From Xenoacremonium recifei (Eukaryota > Ascomycota > Sordariomycetes > Hypocreales > Nectriaceae), in assembly GCA_012184525.1 (NCBI GenBank), contig WOFQ01000056.1, forward strand, positions 180,281-244,280: a DNA stretch of 64,000 nucleotides, written 5' to 3'. Each line of letters opens with the position of its first letter. Position 1 is the first letter of the stretch. This document shows positions 32,288 to 44,808 of the stretch, piece after piece. The position numbers were made by a program, and so were the translations under genes. The notes beneath the pieces were generated by a model, which was given only the letters and a program-made list of their open reading frames with translations, ran no database searches and was not told the origin of the DNA.

Positions 32288-33646
32288 GCAAGAAACAATT
32301 CTAACTGACACTACTATTTTAACAACACTGAACGGGGAGGGATGTACATGATACGATATGATATGAGTGATGGGATCTACGGATAATGTATGGACGAAAT
32401 GCGTCTACGAAAAACATGAACATGGCACGAGGCGTCTATGAATATTGATGAATACCTCGGGCGGACCGCACACAGGCGTGCGACTTTGATCTCCTTTTTC
32501 TTTGCTTTTGGTTGTGGGTGTCGGCGGTGATGATTATTGCTTGCAGATGGTCTCGTGTCGGGAGAGAGGGCTGTAGCTCGCTGCTGCAGTCAACGATCTC
32601 CCTGCCCAGGATGGCGCACGAAAAGACGTTTCTTTTGTTTTTGAAGAATTATTATACCCTACTGGTGGCGGCTCGTCTTTTTACTATGTTAGTCGCATGT
32701 CTTGCGACGGGGAAGATGGGTATGGAGTATTTCGACCGGGCCAGACGGACGAAGAAGATACTGATACTGAGTCTATGGACTTGATTAAACAGTTAAAAAC
32801 ATTAAGAAGTTTACATACGAAAATAAAAAACAAATCAATACTTTTACCCCCTCGTTTCATGTTTTCTATACAAGTGGAGGTGGCCGAATCGGTACCTTCC
32901 TAGGTGACGTGCCTTCGAGACGGTATCTCAAAAGATCTTATCTGATCGATATTTCCCGTGACACCATCAGAAAATAACCACAGCTAAGCACCTCAAGTCT
33001 CTCTAGGTCAACTCTCAAAGCGCCAGCTTCGGCCATCTCCCACAAGCTGGAATCTTCTTCGCCTTTTCCGTTCGTCAAGTCGGCATCGCAAGCCCGCTCT
33101 GGACCGCAACAGGTGGGGTTGGTGAAGCTGAAACAGGGACCAGGGCGCCAGCAGAGCGCAAAGGCGATGCCCTCCAACATCAACTACTAGAGCACCTTTC
33201 TCAGTCCAAATGCAACTCTGTTCCGCGTACTTCTGTTGATACTCATTTCACGCTCTACGAATCCGGCACTTCGCTTTCGCTTCCTCGCTTCCTCCTGTCG
33301 ATCAGGTCCCAAAGGAGACCCCGAACTGGGCGTCGCGAAGAGCCTCGACGGCATTCTCGGGCGAGAACAGGCCACTTACTTGACGGGGGCGGGCTTCTTC
33401 CATTGGATTGGTGACGGCGTCAATTGGCAAGAGCCAAGAGCGTGGGGAAGCGCTGACTGACCATGCTGTACTAATTACTTTGCTCCTCTTCTGATCGAAA
33501 CGACCACTCCTCTTCCTTCTTTTGGTCAGCCATCGTCCTTTGTTCTCTCTTTTCTCTTCTCTACTGTCAAACGTCTTCTTCCTTCCATTCTCTGTCTATC
33601 TATCTACTTGGTTAAGCGCCGCATCACGATACGTCCGTCCGTCACC
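32288..33646. other. Intergenic region before the second MFS gene
   Basis: It holds the 3' flank of the P450 and, from about 33480, a strongly CT-rich leader (ctcctcttctgatcg...ctctcttttctcttctc) ending in CACCATGG at the transporter start. Frames inside are short and not convincing. Confidence 0.45.
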
Positions 33647-35089
33647 ATGGCTTCTCTCGACCCAGCCGCGAGGAAGAAGGTCCTGCGCGTAATCGCCATC
33701 TCGCTACTCCTTGACCTCGTGAGTCGACACACCTTCAGCCGCCCTCCCCACGCCTAATTGACACGTCAATAGATCTCCTTCACCTTCATCCTCCCACTCT
33801 TCCCGCGCCTCCTCGAATTCTACCGCGATCGCGAAGACCCCGACGGCCCGGCGACGCTCCTCCAGACCATCCTCGGTGGCCTGAACCGCTACAAGGCTGC
33901 CTTCTCCCGGCCGATCGACTCGCGATATGACATTGTCCTGCTCGGCGGCGCGCTGGGCTCGCTTTTCTCGTAAGCTTCTCATACTGCGCGCACTGCTGCC
34001 ACTCTCGCTAACCATGATGCGCCGCCTTACAGCCTCCTCCAAGCCATCGCCTCGCCGCTCATAGGCGCACTCTCCGACCGATATGGCCGCCGCAAGGCTC
34101 TCCTCGCCTCGATGCTCGGCAACATTCTCTCGGTCCTGCTCTGGGTTGCCGCGGTCGACTTCCGTACCTTCATTGCGAGCCGAGTCGTTGGCGGCCTGTC
34201 CGAGGGCAATGTGCAGCTGGCAACAGCCATGGCAAGCGACATCTCGGACGAGTCTTCCCGTGGCGCAACCATGGCGCTCATCGGCGCGTGTTTCTCTATT
34301 GCCTTTACATTTGGGCCAGGACTGGGCGCTTGGCTCAGCAGCATATCGACTCTGGCCTCCAACCCCTTTGCGACAGCTGCTGGCTTCAGCCTGGCTCTGA
34401 TTGTTGTCGAGACGATATACCTATACTTCTGTCTGCCTGAGACGCTTCCTTCGTTGACAGGCAAGGACAACGACAAGACCAAGAAAGGGGGCTCATCCAA
34501 GACCGCGGAGAAGAAGACGGTGCAACGGACGAACTCCCATTTACTGCTGAATGCGGTTCATTTCGTCTTTCTGCTCTTTTTCTCCGGCATGGAGAGCTCT
34601 TTGTCCTTCATGACCTACGAGCTCTTCAGCTTCACGTCCAGCAAAAATGGTCGCCTACTAGGCTACGTCGGTCTGGTCGCCTCGATCCTCCAAGGCGGCG
34701 TCACTCGCCGCCTTGCGCCTCTCCTTTCCGTTCGCATCGGCGTCCTCGCATGCCTGGCCTCCTTCATCCTGCTTGGACGCGTCTCCAGCGTCAGCGGGCT
34801 GTATCTGGCGGCCACGTGTCTGGCCATGACGTCGGCAACGGTCGTCACGGGCCTCAATGCGCTGAGCAGCTTCGAGGCCGCGGAGGACGAGCGTGGCAAT
34901 AAGCTCGGCATTTTGAGGAGTTGGGGACAGCTTGGGAGAGGGCTGGGTCCGATCTTGTTTACGAGCGTGTACTGGTGGGCGGGCCGGGAGACGGCTTATG
35001 CCATGGGAGCTACTGGCATTGCTGTTGTAGCGGCAGTGGTGTTCACAGGGCTGAAAACACCTCTGAACACGAAGAAGGCGAAGGCGTAG
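33647..35089 (+). CDS. MFS transporter, MFSD10/TETRAN-like
   Basis: Three exons (33647-33718, 33773-33969, 34033-35089) encode 441 residues. The ATG lies in a strong CACCATGG context. The first span is split by intron 1 (LLLDL|ISFTFILPLFPRL). The signature loop after span 2 is SPLIGALSDRYGRRKAL, and RVVGGLSEGNVQLATAMASDI is typical of the drug:H+ antiporter-related MFSD10 group. A charged central loop (GKDNDKTKKGGSSKTAEKK) separates two six-span halves. The C-terminus is Lys-rich. Substrate unknown; organic anions or drugs are transported by distant relatives. Confidence 0.88.
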
Positions 35090-35634
35090 AGGATCGTAGA
35101 ACTGTCATGGTTGGGAATGCGCTGTGACCGTTAAGATGCATGAGCGAGATTTGGAAAAGCGAAGGGAGTCATGGGGTTTGTGATTGATCAAGTCGAGCAG
35201 CGACAGATCCGTGTATAATAATACAAGTACCTTGGGCACATCGAGGGTGGAATATATATCATTGACGATGCTGGTCATCGACGGAGAGGGGTGGGCCTGG
35301 ACATGAAGCATTCGAGAGCATATATTAGGCACGTATCAAAGCAGGTGAGGATCGATAGATTCTTGGAATGAATTCTTGACTGTATTTCAGGGTTTCATGG
35401 GTAATTGTGGTGTGAGAACTTGAATCAAACGCATTCTGTATTCTGCAGCGAACACCTCGAACTAGGAACACTCGTTCTCGCGCAGCAGCATCACGACTCA
35501 CCTCTGACGAATTTCTGCACTTTCGAACGCAGCCCCCAATCGAGGTCAACCACCGCCCGAGATCAAGAATAAAGCAATTTACAGTCACACGCAATCCAGC
35601 ATGCCAAAAAAGAAGAAAAAAAACCAAAAGAGAG

Positions 35635-35641
35635 AAAAAAA
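35635..35641 (-). terminator. Pol III terminator after the tRNA-like gene
   Basis: On the minus strand a run of seven T follows one base after the discriminator base of the tRNA-like gene, as expected for RNA polymerase III termination. Confidence 0.55.
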
Positions 35642-35642
35642 G

Positions 35643-35728
35643 TACCCGCACCCGGATTTGCACCGAGATCCTTGGCTGCCTCCTACTCATCATAGGAGTC
35701 CAACGAGTTGCTATTACTCTATACGGGT
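35643..35728 (-). tRNA. tRNA-like gene, apparent Arg (anticodon CCT), with intron
   Basis: The minus strand folds as a cloverleaf: acceptor stem ACCCGTA/TGCGGGT (7 pairs, one G-T), linker TA, D stem GAGT/ACTC, anticodon stem TTGG/CCAA, T stem CTCGG/CCGGG with loop TGCAAAT. The anticodon loop reads CT-CCT-A and is followed by about 15 nt that pair with the anticodon (CTCCTA/TAGGAG), as tRNA introns do. A T7 terminator follows. Oddities: the D loop is short and lacks the GG pair, and the T loop is TGC not TTC, so the internal promoter boxes are poor. A perfect A-box match (TGGTCGAGTGG) lies upstream at 35742-35752. It may be a diverged tRNA, a pseudogene or another Pol III RNA. Confidence 0.45.
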
Positions 35729-37860
35729 GTTTTATTTCTGACCACTCGACCAAGTAGCCGCTTTTCTTCGCCTGGTTGTCGAAGAGCGAGTCAAATTGGT
35801 TCTTTAAGGCTTTTGGGCAGGAGGCGCTTCGGGTAGGTGCAGGAAGGCGTTGGGCCTATGAGGGCCTGAGGCGGGCGTTACACAGGGCGGGGAGGGGACA
35901 ATTAGCAGAAATGGCAGAGTTTTGGCTGGAGGAGAGATTAGCGTGAGAATATGAATGATTGAGAGATTTGAATGGAAAATTGCTGGTTTTGATGGGATTT
36001 GGAGGTCCGATAGATATGTCGTTGTAGGGTTTGATGTCAACCACCAGATAATGGGGTGATTATCGGTTCGGCGTCTATGGCGAATCTCACCGGCATCGGA
36101 CTCGGTAACCCCTCTCGGGAAGGGAAGCTGACCAGGACCATCGGAGTGAAGTCGTGAGCTGTGCTAGCTGTTCGGGAATGCAATATTATCGAGGACTCGC
36201 ACTTCGTGACCACCCCTGGGAAGCGAGGTGTAACGATGCTGGAGGGTTCTACAGAAAGTCAGCAACATATCCAACCTCAAAGCAGTGACGTAGCTAAAAT
36301 ACTGATACTACCTTGTGCTTATCGAGCGCAAATCATATTTACCTTACCCAAATGAAATACCTGAGCGATGTATTGTTATCATGCCATATTCAGCACGAAC
36401 CTCATGTGGCGCTGGTGACGGTGCTCAAGGTGCTGAGAAATGCTACCCTAGAGCGAAGAATGGAAAAGTCTAGGATGTTCTCAAGACTTCTGGTGGCGGT
36501 CCATGGTCTCATTCTTAGAATCATATCATCATGAAAATAAAGAGGTTCTCGTGAAGTTGCTTCTGGTGAGTCGTGTGGTTGAAGTTACAGAATGGGGTTG
36601 GAGGTGGCGGAAAGTTGTAAGTTGCCTTTGGCGGGACTCGGCAGTTTGACAGTAGGAGCTAGTTTATACCCGACCAGGAAGATGTGCCGAGGCCACAAGA
36701 CAAGTAGGAGAGTAAAGAAGAATAGCTCCAGTCAAAGGAGTTGAGCTGGAAGCTAGAGGCAACACACCATCAAGCTCCTCCTCCTCTGTTCGTATCGCAG
36801 CGGCTCGACAGATGTTGTGGCGCCGCAGTAGCACCTCGACTTTTGCCGCCCGCCGTGGCCCTTGAGCTTCCAGCTTGTTCTTGGTGTTGTGGGTTTCTTG
36901 ACCATTTTCTAGCGTCTCACTGGTTGGCTGGCCATCCGTCGGCGGTCCAGATTGCTAGCAGAGGGCCATGAGGTGCATGATGAGAGGCGCCGGGGTGGAC
37001 GAGGTTCCACTGTGGCTTTAGTGAGCGAGGATCCCCTGGCATTCGGGCTAGACCGTCAAACCATGAGGTGTCTGAGCGGAAGTTTTTTTTATTGAGGTGT
37101 TGACGGGAGGATGCTACGAGAAGAGCCGAGGGGAGGCGAAAAGAAAGCGGAAGAGGATAGAGTGAACATGGGTGATGGTGTTGGAGGGGGCTATCTCGGA
37201 TGCTGGGAGCTTGAGCCAAGCGATAAGACATGATGACAGCTCAAGCTTGCAGAAAATGATATCTGCAGAGCCTACGGAGTACCAACACAGCAACATGCTT
37301 CAGAGCCAGACATGAAAAAAGTTCAACACCTTCTCGACTCTAATCGGTCTGGGTTAGACTGGATCTCGTCTGAGCAAGTGGTGGCAACGCATGGGCGGCT
37401 GGTGGACGGTGCGCGGGTGGAGCATGACGTTTATCACAAGGAGGGGCAGAGGAAAAAAAAACCAAAACAGAGGAGGGGGAGGGGGAGGGGCTTTTGCTGG
37501 TAGGACTTCAGTGTCAAAGAGTGATGAGCCATTCGGCCAGCTTCTCGAGTCCTATGTGATGGAGGCCATAACAATACATGCAAGCATCATTCTTGCTCTG
37601 CTTATCGGCATTTGACAGAAAAGCTGTGACTCACGCCGCGCCCGCCCGCTGTGTCGAAGCCTGAAGGAGGGGCAATGCCAGCAGCGGAGGCTGGGTTGGG
37701 CAGCACGGGCACCTCAGTGAGACGAGACCCTCCTCTGTGAGGTGGTAGTGAAATTTTTTTTCCCTCCTTGCCTCGCTCGCTGGCCGCTTGCACACGGCCC
37801 CGCTGGGATGCACTAACAGATGGCATGTACCTCGCTCGGTGACGAGCTGTTGGAGGGGTA

Positions 37861-37888
37861 ATGGGATGGGATGGGATGGGATGGGATG
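37861..37888. repeat. ATGGG pentanucleotide repeat
   Basis: Five perfect copies of atggg followed by one imperfect copy. The G-rich strand could form a G-quadruplex-like structure. A shorter similar run occurs near 60110-60130. Confidence 0.8.
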
Positions 37889-38761
37889 AGGACGCAGCGC
37901 ATATCGAAGGACAGGCACAGTCACAGAGCAGGTATTTTATCGAGTAGAGCAAAGAGTCGGTCAGAGAGATGCAGGACAGGAATACGACTCTGAGGCTGAG
38001 TGTCCTCCTGGTCGCGATGCGGATGAGATGCTTCCTTACTGCCTGCTGCATGGCGGGGTTTGTTTTGAAGCCAGCAGAGCAAGATATTGAACCTGGACAG
38101 CTTGATAGCTTCACATAGGCACTGAAATGGGCACTGAACTCGGAGACCCACGCGTGACACAGTAATGTTCCTTTTATCGTTGGACACAAACCTCAAATCA
38201 CTGCACCAGCATCACCCTCATGTCTGGGCATCTACTCTGTATCTGCTGCTCAAACCATCCCGAAACGCTCCAGACATCCTCGTACCATTCCCTGCCTAGA
38301 TCAGGCTTCCCGTCACAAAAACACCCTTAAAACCTCAGCTCGGCGGCGTCTGATTGGGCATCGAGCATTTTTCGAGCTCCAGCGGACCAGCTGCTGGCCG
38401 CCACAGAAAATTAACAGTGGGAGGCGAAAAACCGGAAAAAACCTCAGTCCTGTTAGGGCTTGCCGTTGCTTGACCGGTTGCCCCGCGCGCGCGCCTGCGG
38501 CCACTGATTCCCTCCGCCCCTCCTCCACCCGCCTTTTAAATCTCCTCCTCCCACCACCGGCTTTGAGAAATTTCTTCTCTTCTGCTCCTCGTCTCGCATA
38601 CCCGGTTCAAGCATCCGATCTGCGAATTTGTACGTCTGCCCTCATCCGCATCAACCCTCGACACGCTTGAGCATCATCGTCGTTGGTCTTTGTTGCTGAC
38701 CGTCTTATCTGCAGCACTTTCAGACAAATCTCAATCAGCTTAACAGCTCAACACCGTCAAA

Positions 38762-40715
38762 ATGGGGTACGTGGCCACAGCATCCCATCCAGCGATGGCG
38801 AGACGAACAGGATCACAGCCTCGTCGAGCATCGCCCTGCCATCAAAGAACTATCGCTGACCGCATCGCAGTAAGGAGGAGAAGACTCACCTTAACGTCGT
38901 CGTCATCGGCCACGTCGACTCTGGCAAGTCGACCACCGTAAGTCATCACTCACCGTTGCCAGCTGGGCTGGGCTTATCTCTGGCCTGGCTGTGCTACCCC
39001 GCCACCATACCCAGGCGGGCCTCGAAGAACCACTGCTTGCTGACACTCGCTCTCACAGACCGGTCACTTGATCTACCAGTGCGGTGGTATCGACAAGCGA
39101 ACCATCGAGAAGTTCGAGAAGGTACGTTCTTCATTTGCTCGCGATCCCCTCATTTCCCACGCATCGATGCGATTTCCGTCAGTCGCGGCCCTCCGAGACA
39201 ACACTGCCCCTCCCTCCGCCCGCTACCAGAATTTTTTTTGCTGGCCCAGCAATTTTTTTGGTGGGGTGTTTGTTACCCCGCCGCCTGGCAGAGGTTGCAA
39301 TTTGCCCTGCCCCACCAAAAATAATCATTCTGATCTCACCCTGTCCCCCGTCATCCGTCGCAACCCGCTCGTCACATGTTTTGAGTATCAATGCTAACAA
39401 CATGGTCAACAGGAAGCCGCCGAGCTCGGCAAGGGTTCCTTCAAGTATGCCTGGGTTCTTGACAAGCTCAAGGCCGAGCGTGAGCGTGGTATCACCATCG
39501 ATATCGCCCTCTGGAAGTTCGAGACTCCCCGATACTTCGTCACCGTTATTGGTATGTTGAGACTCGATGCTGGATAAACAAAACATCGCTAACGGCCCCC
39601 CCCCAGACGCTCCCGGTCACCGTGACTTCATCAAGAACATGATTACTGGTACTTCCCAGGCCGACTGCGCTATTCTCATCATTGCCGCCGGTACTGGTGA
39701 GTTCGAGGCTGGTATCTCCAAGGATGGCCAGACCCGTGAGCACGCTCTTCTTGCCTACACCCTTGGTGTCAAGAACCTCATCGTCGCCATCAACAAGATG
39801 GACACCACCAAGTGGTCCGAGGCCCGTTACCAGGAGATCATCAAGGAGACCTCCAACTTCATCAAGAAGGTCGGCTACAACCCCAAGGCTGTCGCTTTCG
39901 TCCCCATCTCCGGCTTCAACGGCGACAACATGCTTACCCCCTCCACCAACTGCCCCTGGTACAAGGGTTGGGAGCGTGAGATCAAGTCCGGCAAGCTCAC
40001 TGGAAAGACCCTCCTTGAGGCCATCGACTCCATCGAGCCCCCCAAGCGTCCCCTCGAGAAGCCCCTCCGTCTTCCCCTTCAGGATGTCTACAAGATCGGT
40101 GGTATCGGCACGGTCCCCGTCGGCCGTATCGAGACTGGTATCATCAAGCCCGGCATGGTCGTCACCTTCGCTCCCTCCAACGTCACCACTGAAGTCAAGT
40201 CCGTCGAGATGCACCACGAGCAGCTCACCCAGGGTCTCCCTGGTGACAACGTCGGCTTCAACGTGAAGAACGTCTCCGTCAAGGAGATCCGACGAGGCAA
40301 CGTCGCTGGTGACTCCAAGAACGACCCCCCTATGGGTGCCGCTTCTTTCGAGGCCCAGGTCATCGTCCTGAACCACCCCGGTCAGGTCGGTGCCGGTTAC
40401 GCTCCCGTCCTGGACTGCCACACCGCCCACATTGCCTGCAAGTTCGCTGAGCTCAAGGAGAAGATCGACCGACGAACTGGTAAGGCTGTTGAGTCTGCCC
40501 CCAAGTTCATCAAGTCTGGTGACTCCGCCATCGTCAAGATGGTTCCCTCCAAGCCCATGTGTGTTGAGGCTTTCACCGACTACCCTCCCCTGGGCCGTTT
40601 CGCCGTCCGTGACATGCGACAGACCGTCGCCGTCGGTGTCATCAAGTCTGTCGAGAAGGCCATTGGTGGTACCGGCAAGGTCACCAAGTCCGCCGCCAAG
40701 GCTGCCAAGAAATAA
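38762..40715 (+). CDS. tef1: Translation elongation factor EF-1-alpha
   Basis: Five exons (38762-38766, 38871-38937, 39059-39121, 39413-39551, 39607-40715) give exactly 460 residues, the usual fungal length. The GTPase carries aminoacyl-tRNA to the ribosome. Visible motifs are GHVDSGKST (P-loop), DAPGHRDF (switch II), NKMD and ISGFNGDN, followed by beta-barrel domains 2 and 3 and a Lys-rich end. The first coding exon is only 5 nt (ATGGG), with the Gly codon completed after a 104-nt intron. Intron 3 (39122-39412, 291 nt) is the long, variable intron used as a fungal phylogenetic marker; it holds tttttttt/ggtggggt blocks. Codons are strongly C-ending, fitting very high expression. Confidence 0.98.
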
Positions 40716-41240
40716 GCAATTTATTTCGAAGGCAACGACTCCCCTTGCTCGGGATCTACGAATGAACGATCTCGCGCCTAAGGGCTTGACGTACCCACTT
40801 CTACGACGACATGAATCTTCCTTCCTTTGCATGAGCACTCGGCTTTGGTCTTGGGGCACATAATGAGAGGCTGGGAATGAACGGGTTTATCTGTGATGGA
40901 TCTTCTCTTTGTTGTGCTACACAACAAACCAAAAAAATAGAGTCTAGAAGTGACCATGCAAAAATTTCATTTGTTCTGAAACTGTTGTCTCTATGCTTGT
41001 GCCTGTGACTTGTGTGTGTAAATCTTGTTTAAACTGTGCCTTCGCTCAACCATTTGTCTGCTGGGACGAAGTGCTCCTCGTAGCGCATCACGACTTTAGT
41101 CTTGGTGTTTTATAGTGAAGCAATCGCTGTTGATGTTATATTACACGTTGATATGGTACATGCTCTATCTATATAAGGTTATGGTACATATTCATGATAT
41201 TCTGTTATACAAGAGGTTGATCCATCTTCCCCTCTGCTCG
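40716..41240. other. Convergent 3' flanks of tef1 and the SLS1-like gene
   Basis: AT-rich towards 41100-41220. It should contain both 3' UTRs. No gene seen. Confidence 0.5.
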
Positions 41241-44200
41241 TCACTTCTCTCCCTTCTCCTCCTCTTTGACGCTCGCATGATTCTCCTTGGGAGATTCCTT
41301 ACTTTCGGTCGAGATCTCGCTTGACGTCTCCTCTGTCTTTGAATTAGACACAAATTCCTGCTGTACGCCGACCGTCTCCTCGTCGAGGGTGTCGTCTGTC
41401 GTGGATGTTGCGTCCTCCAGTGCTGAGGATTGAGATGGCGCATCGATGCTGGACTCATCGTCAGGCCAGAGCTGCGCTCCCCTCGTTTCACCACCATCTT
41501 GGAGATTCAACCGCGCGATAGCATCGATCTCACGCTCCATCGCAACACGCTCCTCAGCCTCATGCCCACCCTCCTCGTTCTCAAGCTCATCAGAGACCAC
41601 CTCCTCCGGCACACTCTCCTCCACCTCCGTCACAACAAAGTCCTCGCCCAGCTCCTCCTCCGGCAGCCCGTAGCTGTAGTCCTCGTACAGCCGCTCCTTC
41701 ATCGCCCGGAAGCCCTCCTCCCACGAGAAGCACTTCCCGATGGCTACCTCCTCGACGAGATCTAGGAACGCTGTGCGGTGCGCACCCGTGAGATCTGTGC
41801 TGGGGGCTTCGAGCGTGAGTTCCTGGCGCGTGCCGCCGTGCTGGCCGGCTTCGATGCTGGTGTAGCGCAGCGTGTGTGCGCGCCAGGGCACGGCGACGGT
41901 CTGGTGGATTTCGAGCCCGAGGAACATATATGGGATGTCCTCGTTTTCAGAACCCTTGTGGTTGAGGAGCAGGCCGGGGAGACGCAGGGAGAGCGCGCTG
42001 GGCGTGCGGATGCGGCCGGCGAGGAGGTTGAACTCGGCGACGGTGAGGAAGTGTTGCAGACCAGGCTGGGCGTCGAGCGGCAAAGGGAAGCGGCGCGTGG
42101 CGGCAAGGCGCACGTCGACGCTGTGTGCGGGAAGCATGGTGTCGCAGACCACGGTGGGAAGTACAGCGTGTAAGGCGGCGTCTTGGGGCGCGGAGTATGC
42201 GGCGAGGTTGGCGTCGGGGCGGACGGGGAGATGGAGGCGGATAAGAGGCGCGCGAGAGTTGCCGTGCTCGACGTGCGGGACGAAGGAGAGTATGATGGAA
42301 GTTGTCTTTGCTGGAGCGCTGGCATCGTCGGCGGCGATGGCGGAGAGGGCAGCAGGGTGAGGCATCACGGGGCAGAGCAGGCGGGCGTTGCGCGAGGGAG
42401 TGGTGCTCTTGAGGACAGGATGGAGGACGTGGCCAAAGGTAGCGGTGGTGACGACCTCGTTAGGCATGCCATTCAGCGGATGAGCTTCCGGGAGCGAGGA
42501 CAGCTCAGCGAGGCGGATAGGCGAGGGGGTGAGGCTGGAGTCGCGAGTGACGGGCTGGACGAGGCGCGCCCAGTCCTGGAAGCGGGCGCGCCAGGGCATG
42601 CTTTTGGTCTCGCGGTGGTAGTCGACGTACTGGCCGCCGGCGCCAGTTCCAGATTCAAAGGGTAGGATGGTCTGCGAGAGGCGGGAGGAGGCTGTGGTGG
42701 GTGTGGCGGTGAGGAGGCGGAAGACGATGTCGGCGGGATCCTCGTTGCGGTGCTCAGGGGGGAGGTTGGCGGGGGATTCCCCAGGTTCGGATAGCCATGT
42801 TACTTCGAAGGCCTGGGCTGGGTCAGTAAGGGATATCGGATGAGATCAGGGGGGGAGAAGAGAACATACTGTGCCGTGAGGGGCGTGGGTGTAAGTGATG
42901 TAGGTGTTGCTGATGCGAGCTAGCTCTTTGATTTCGTCGGCCAGGAAGCGGAAGCGGCTTGGGACGGTAACTTGGCGACGTCTCACTCGTTGGAGGGCCT
43001 CATCAAGACGGTCGAGGACCGCATAAGCGGCTACCTTCCTCGTAATGATGTTTAGTCTGTGGGATGAAGACGCTGTCGTTATCCTCTCATGGCTGGAGTC
43101 TATGAGGAACTCGTCACGCAGACCGTCTAGTACAGGCTTTGCTCCCTCTGCGATCCGTTAGTTGGAGTATAGCGATTTGGTCAAAAAAGCCATTGACTTA
43201 CGAGTAACTAGGCTGAAGTGCTCGGGGCTGAGCCAGACGTACATCCGGCCCAGGTCGTTCACGTAGTCCTGAATCTGGAGCTGCCACTTCTCCGAGATGA
43301 TCCGCCGCGCAAGGCCCTCCTTCTGCGTCTCATTCTCGACAGGGAGAGTGTTGATAGGCGCCCAAGGAATGTCCTTGACCATCCAGGGGTAGTGAATATC
43401 CCTGTCCTCTACCTCTTCCTCAGGCGACCCCTCACGAAGGTAATCTCGCAGCTGCGTCGTCATGAAGCCATCTACCAGGTTCTTGACCAGCTCTTGGAAC
43501 TCTTTCAGCCGCAGAACTCTAGCATCCTTCGGCCGGAGCTCGTCAATGTACTGGACATAATCCTCGGCGTCGTCCCCGCTTGCAGCCTGTATGGACTTCC
43601 AGTCCAGCGAAAAGCTCGAAGGAGACACATCGTCTAGCTGTTGGACTTGGCCTTTGGAGAATCGCAGCTCGTTTGGGTTCTTGATGACCAGGGCTGAGAC
43701 TCGTTTCCCTAGTGCTGAAGCGCCAATCGACTTGTCGCGAAAGAGTTCGTGGTCGAACACTCGGCGGCCGCTCTTTCGTTCCTTGTAGTATGAGAATCGG
43801 GACTTTTGTGTGCCGTCTTTGGACTTGTTTGGTGGCAGGATCTCGATCTCGGGCTCTGCCAACTCGTCGATCTCGAAAAGCGTGTCCAAGTCGTCAGGTT
43901 CTGAGCCTGGTGTTTTTATGTCTGACCGTGGGTCTTCCTTTCTGGTGAATTGTTTGGTGCGGTTGATTAAGGGCTCGGGGGATCGTGCGATAGCATCGGC
44001 GTGTGAGGGTTCGCTTGCGTCTTCGATTTTCGACGTTGGCGTTTCGAAGTCGGTAAGATCGCGATTCGTGCGTCCCATCTCAGCTAAAGCCTTGTCAATC
44101 GTATCCTCAACTTCAGCTGTCTCGGAATCGCGCTTCGTTGGTTCGGGATTCGAATCGGGTAGATCCTCCTTCTTGGTCAAGTTGAGCCCCCAATCTGGTA

Positions 44201-44462
44201 GATCATCCTCTTTGGCAGCTTTCCTCCGATCTCGCAGCTCCTGTTTTCGGAACAACTTCTTTGCTTGGTTCTCAGAGATCTCGCCTGATATTATTTTCTC
44301 GATCATCGACTTGTCCTGAGGCCCTGAGCCTGATGCGAATCGTCGGCTGCGGAATCCGTCTCGAGGTGGGAGAGCTCGGATGCCGCTCGAACGGCTGCGC
44401 TGTGAGAGGCCCAGCCGGCATGCTAGACAAATGCGCGGTGCGCATGCTGCCCGTGAAATCAT
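41241..44462 (-). CDS. SLS1: SLS1-like mitochondrial inner-membrane-associated protein
   Basis: Three exons (44462-43202, 43147-42870, 42812-41241) encode 1036 residues. The first ~45 residues are rich in Arg, Ser and Ala with no acid, a clear mitochondrial presequence. A charged, probably disordered region leads to ALGKRVSALVIKNPNELR and FQELVKNLVDGFMTTQLRDYL, which I match to the fungal SLS family (PF14611). In yeast Sls1 links mitochondrial transcription to membrane-bound translation. The C-terminal ~170 residues are very acidic (EEVVSDELENEEGGHEAEE). Both introns have good signals. The acceptor at 42813 is preferred to a nearer AG at 42818 because only it keeps the frame. It diverges from nse3 across 346 bp. 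Confidence 0.75.
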
Positions 44463-44808
44463 TGAATGCTTAAGAACAAAACAGCGGCATCAGAATCAGA
44501 GATTGTTGCGCCTCGCGCAGGCTGCTCTCCATGCAAGGTGCTGTGTAAGAGAGCTGGGATCCTCGAAATTTTGCGACAGTTATCGATAAGAATTCCACGA
44601 TAAGTGATAAGAGATAAGACCTTAAAGTGCGACGCGACTGGGTATCCGCGTCGAGCCGGCTCCCAGCCCATCCCATCTGGTTGCCCCTCATCCTTTTCTT
44701 TGTTACTGACATCGGACTGCTTTCCGCCATTGACATCCCGATCCGGATTATTTGAACAAAGAACAAACATTGGGAATCTAATAATTTCCACAGCCGGATA
44801 CCTGCAGT
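44463..44808. promoter_or_regulatory. Bidirectional promoter of SLS1-like gene and nse3 with GATA-site cluster
   Basis: A 346-bp spacer between divergent start codons. Four GATAAG motifs on the plus strand lie at 44585-44590, 44599-44604, 44606-44611 and 44613-44618, and a TATCGATA palindrome overlaps the first. Such spacing is typical of binding sites for fungal GATA factors (nitrogen, light or iron regulators); which one acts here is unknown. Confidence 0.6.

Larger units (their letters stand above)
35090..38761. other. 3.7-kb intergenic interval with tRNA-like gene and tef1 promoter
   Basis: Apart from the tRNA-like gene at 35643-35728, no gene is supported. It includes an atggg pentamer repeat at 37861-37888, a cgcgcgcgcg run at 38483-38492 and, from about 38500, a CT-rich stretch with CTTTTAAAT that probably is the tef1 core promoter and leader. 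The leader intron region of tef1 may begin near 38630. Confidence 0.45.
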
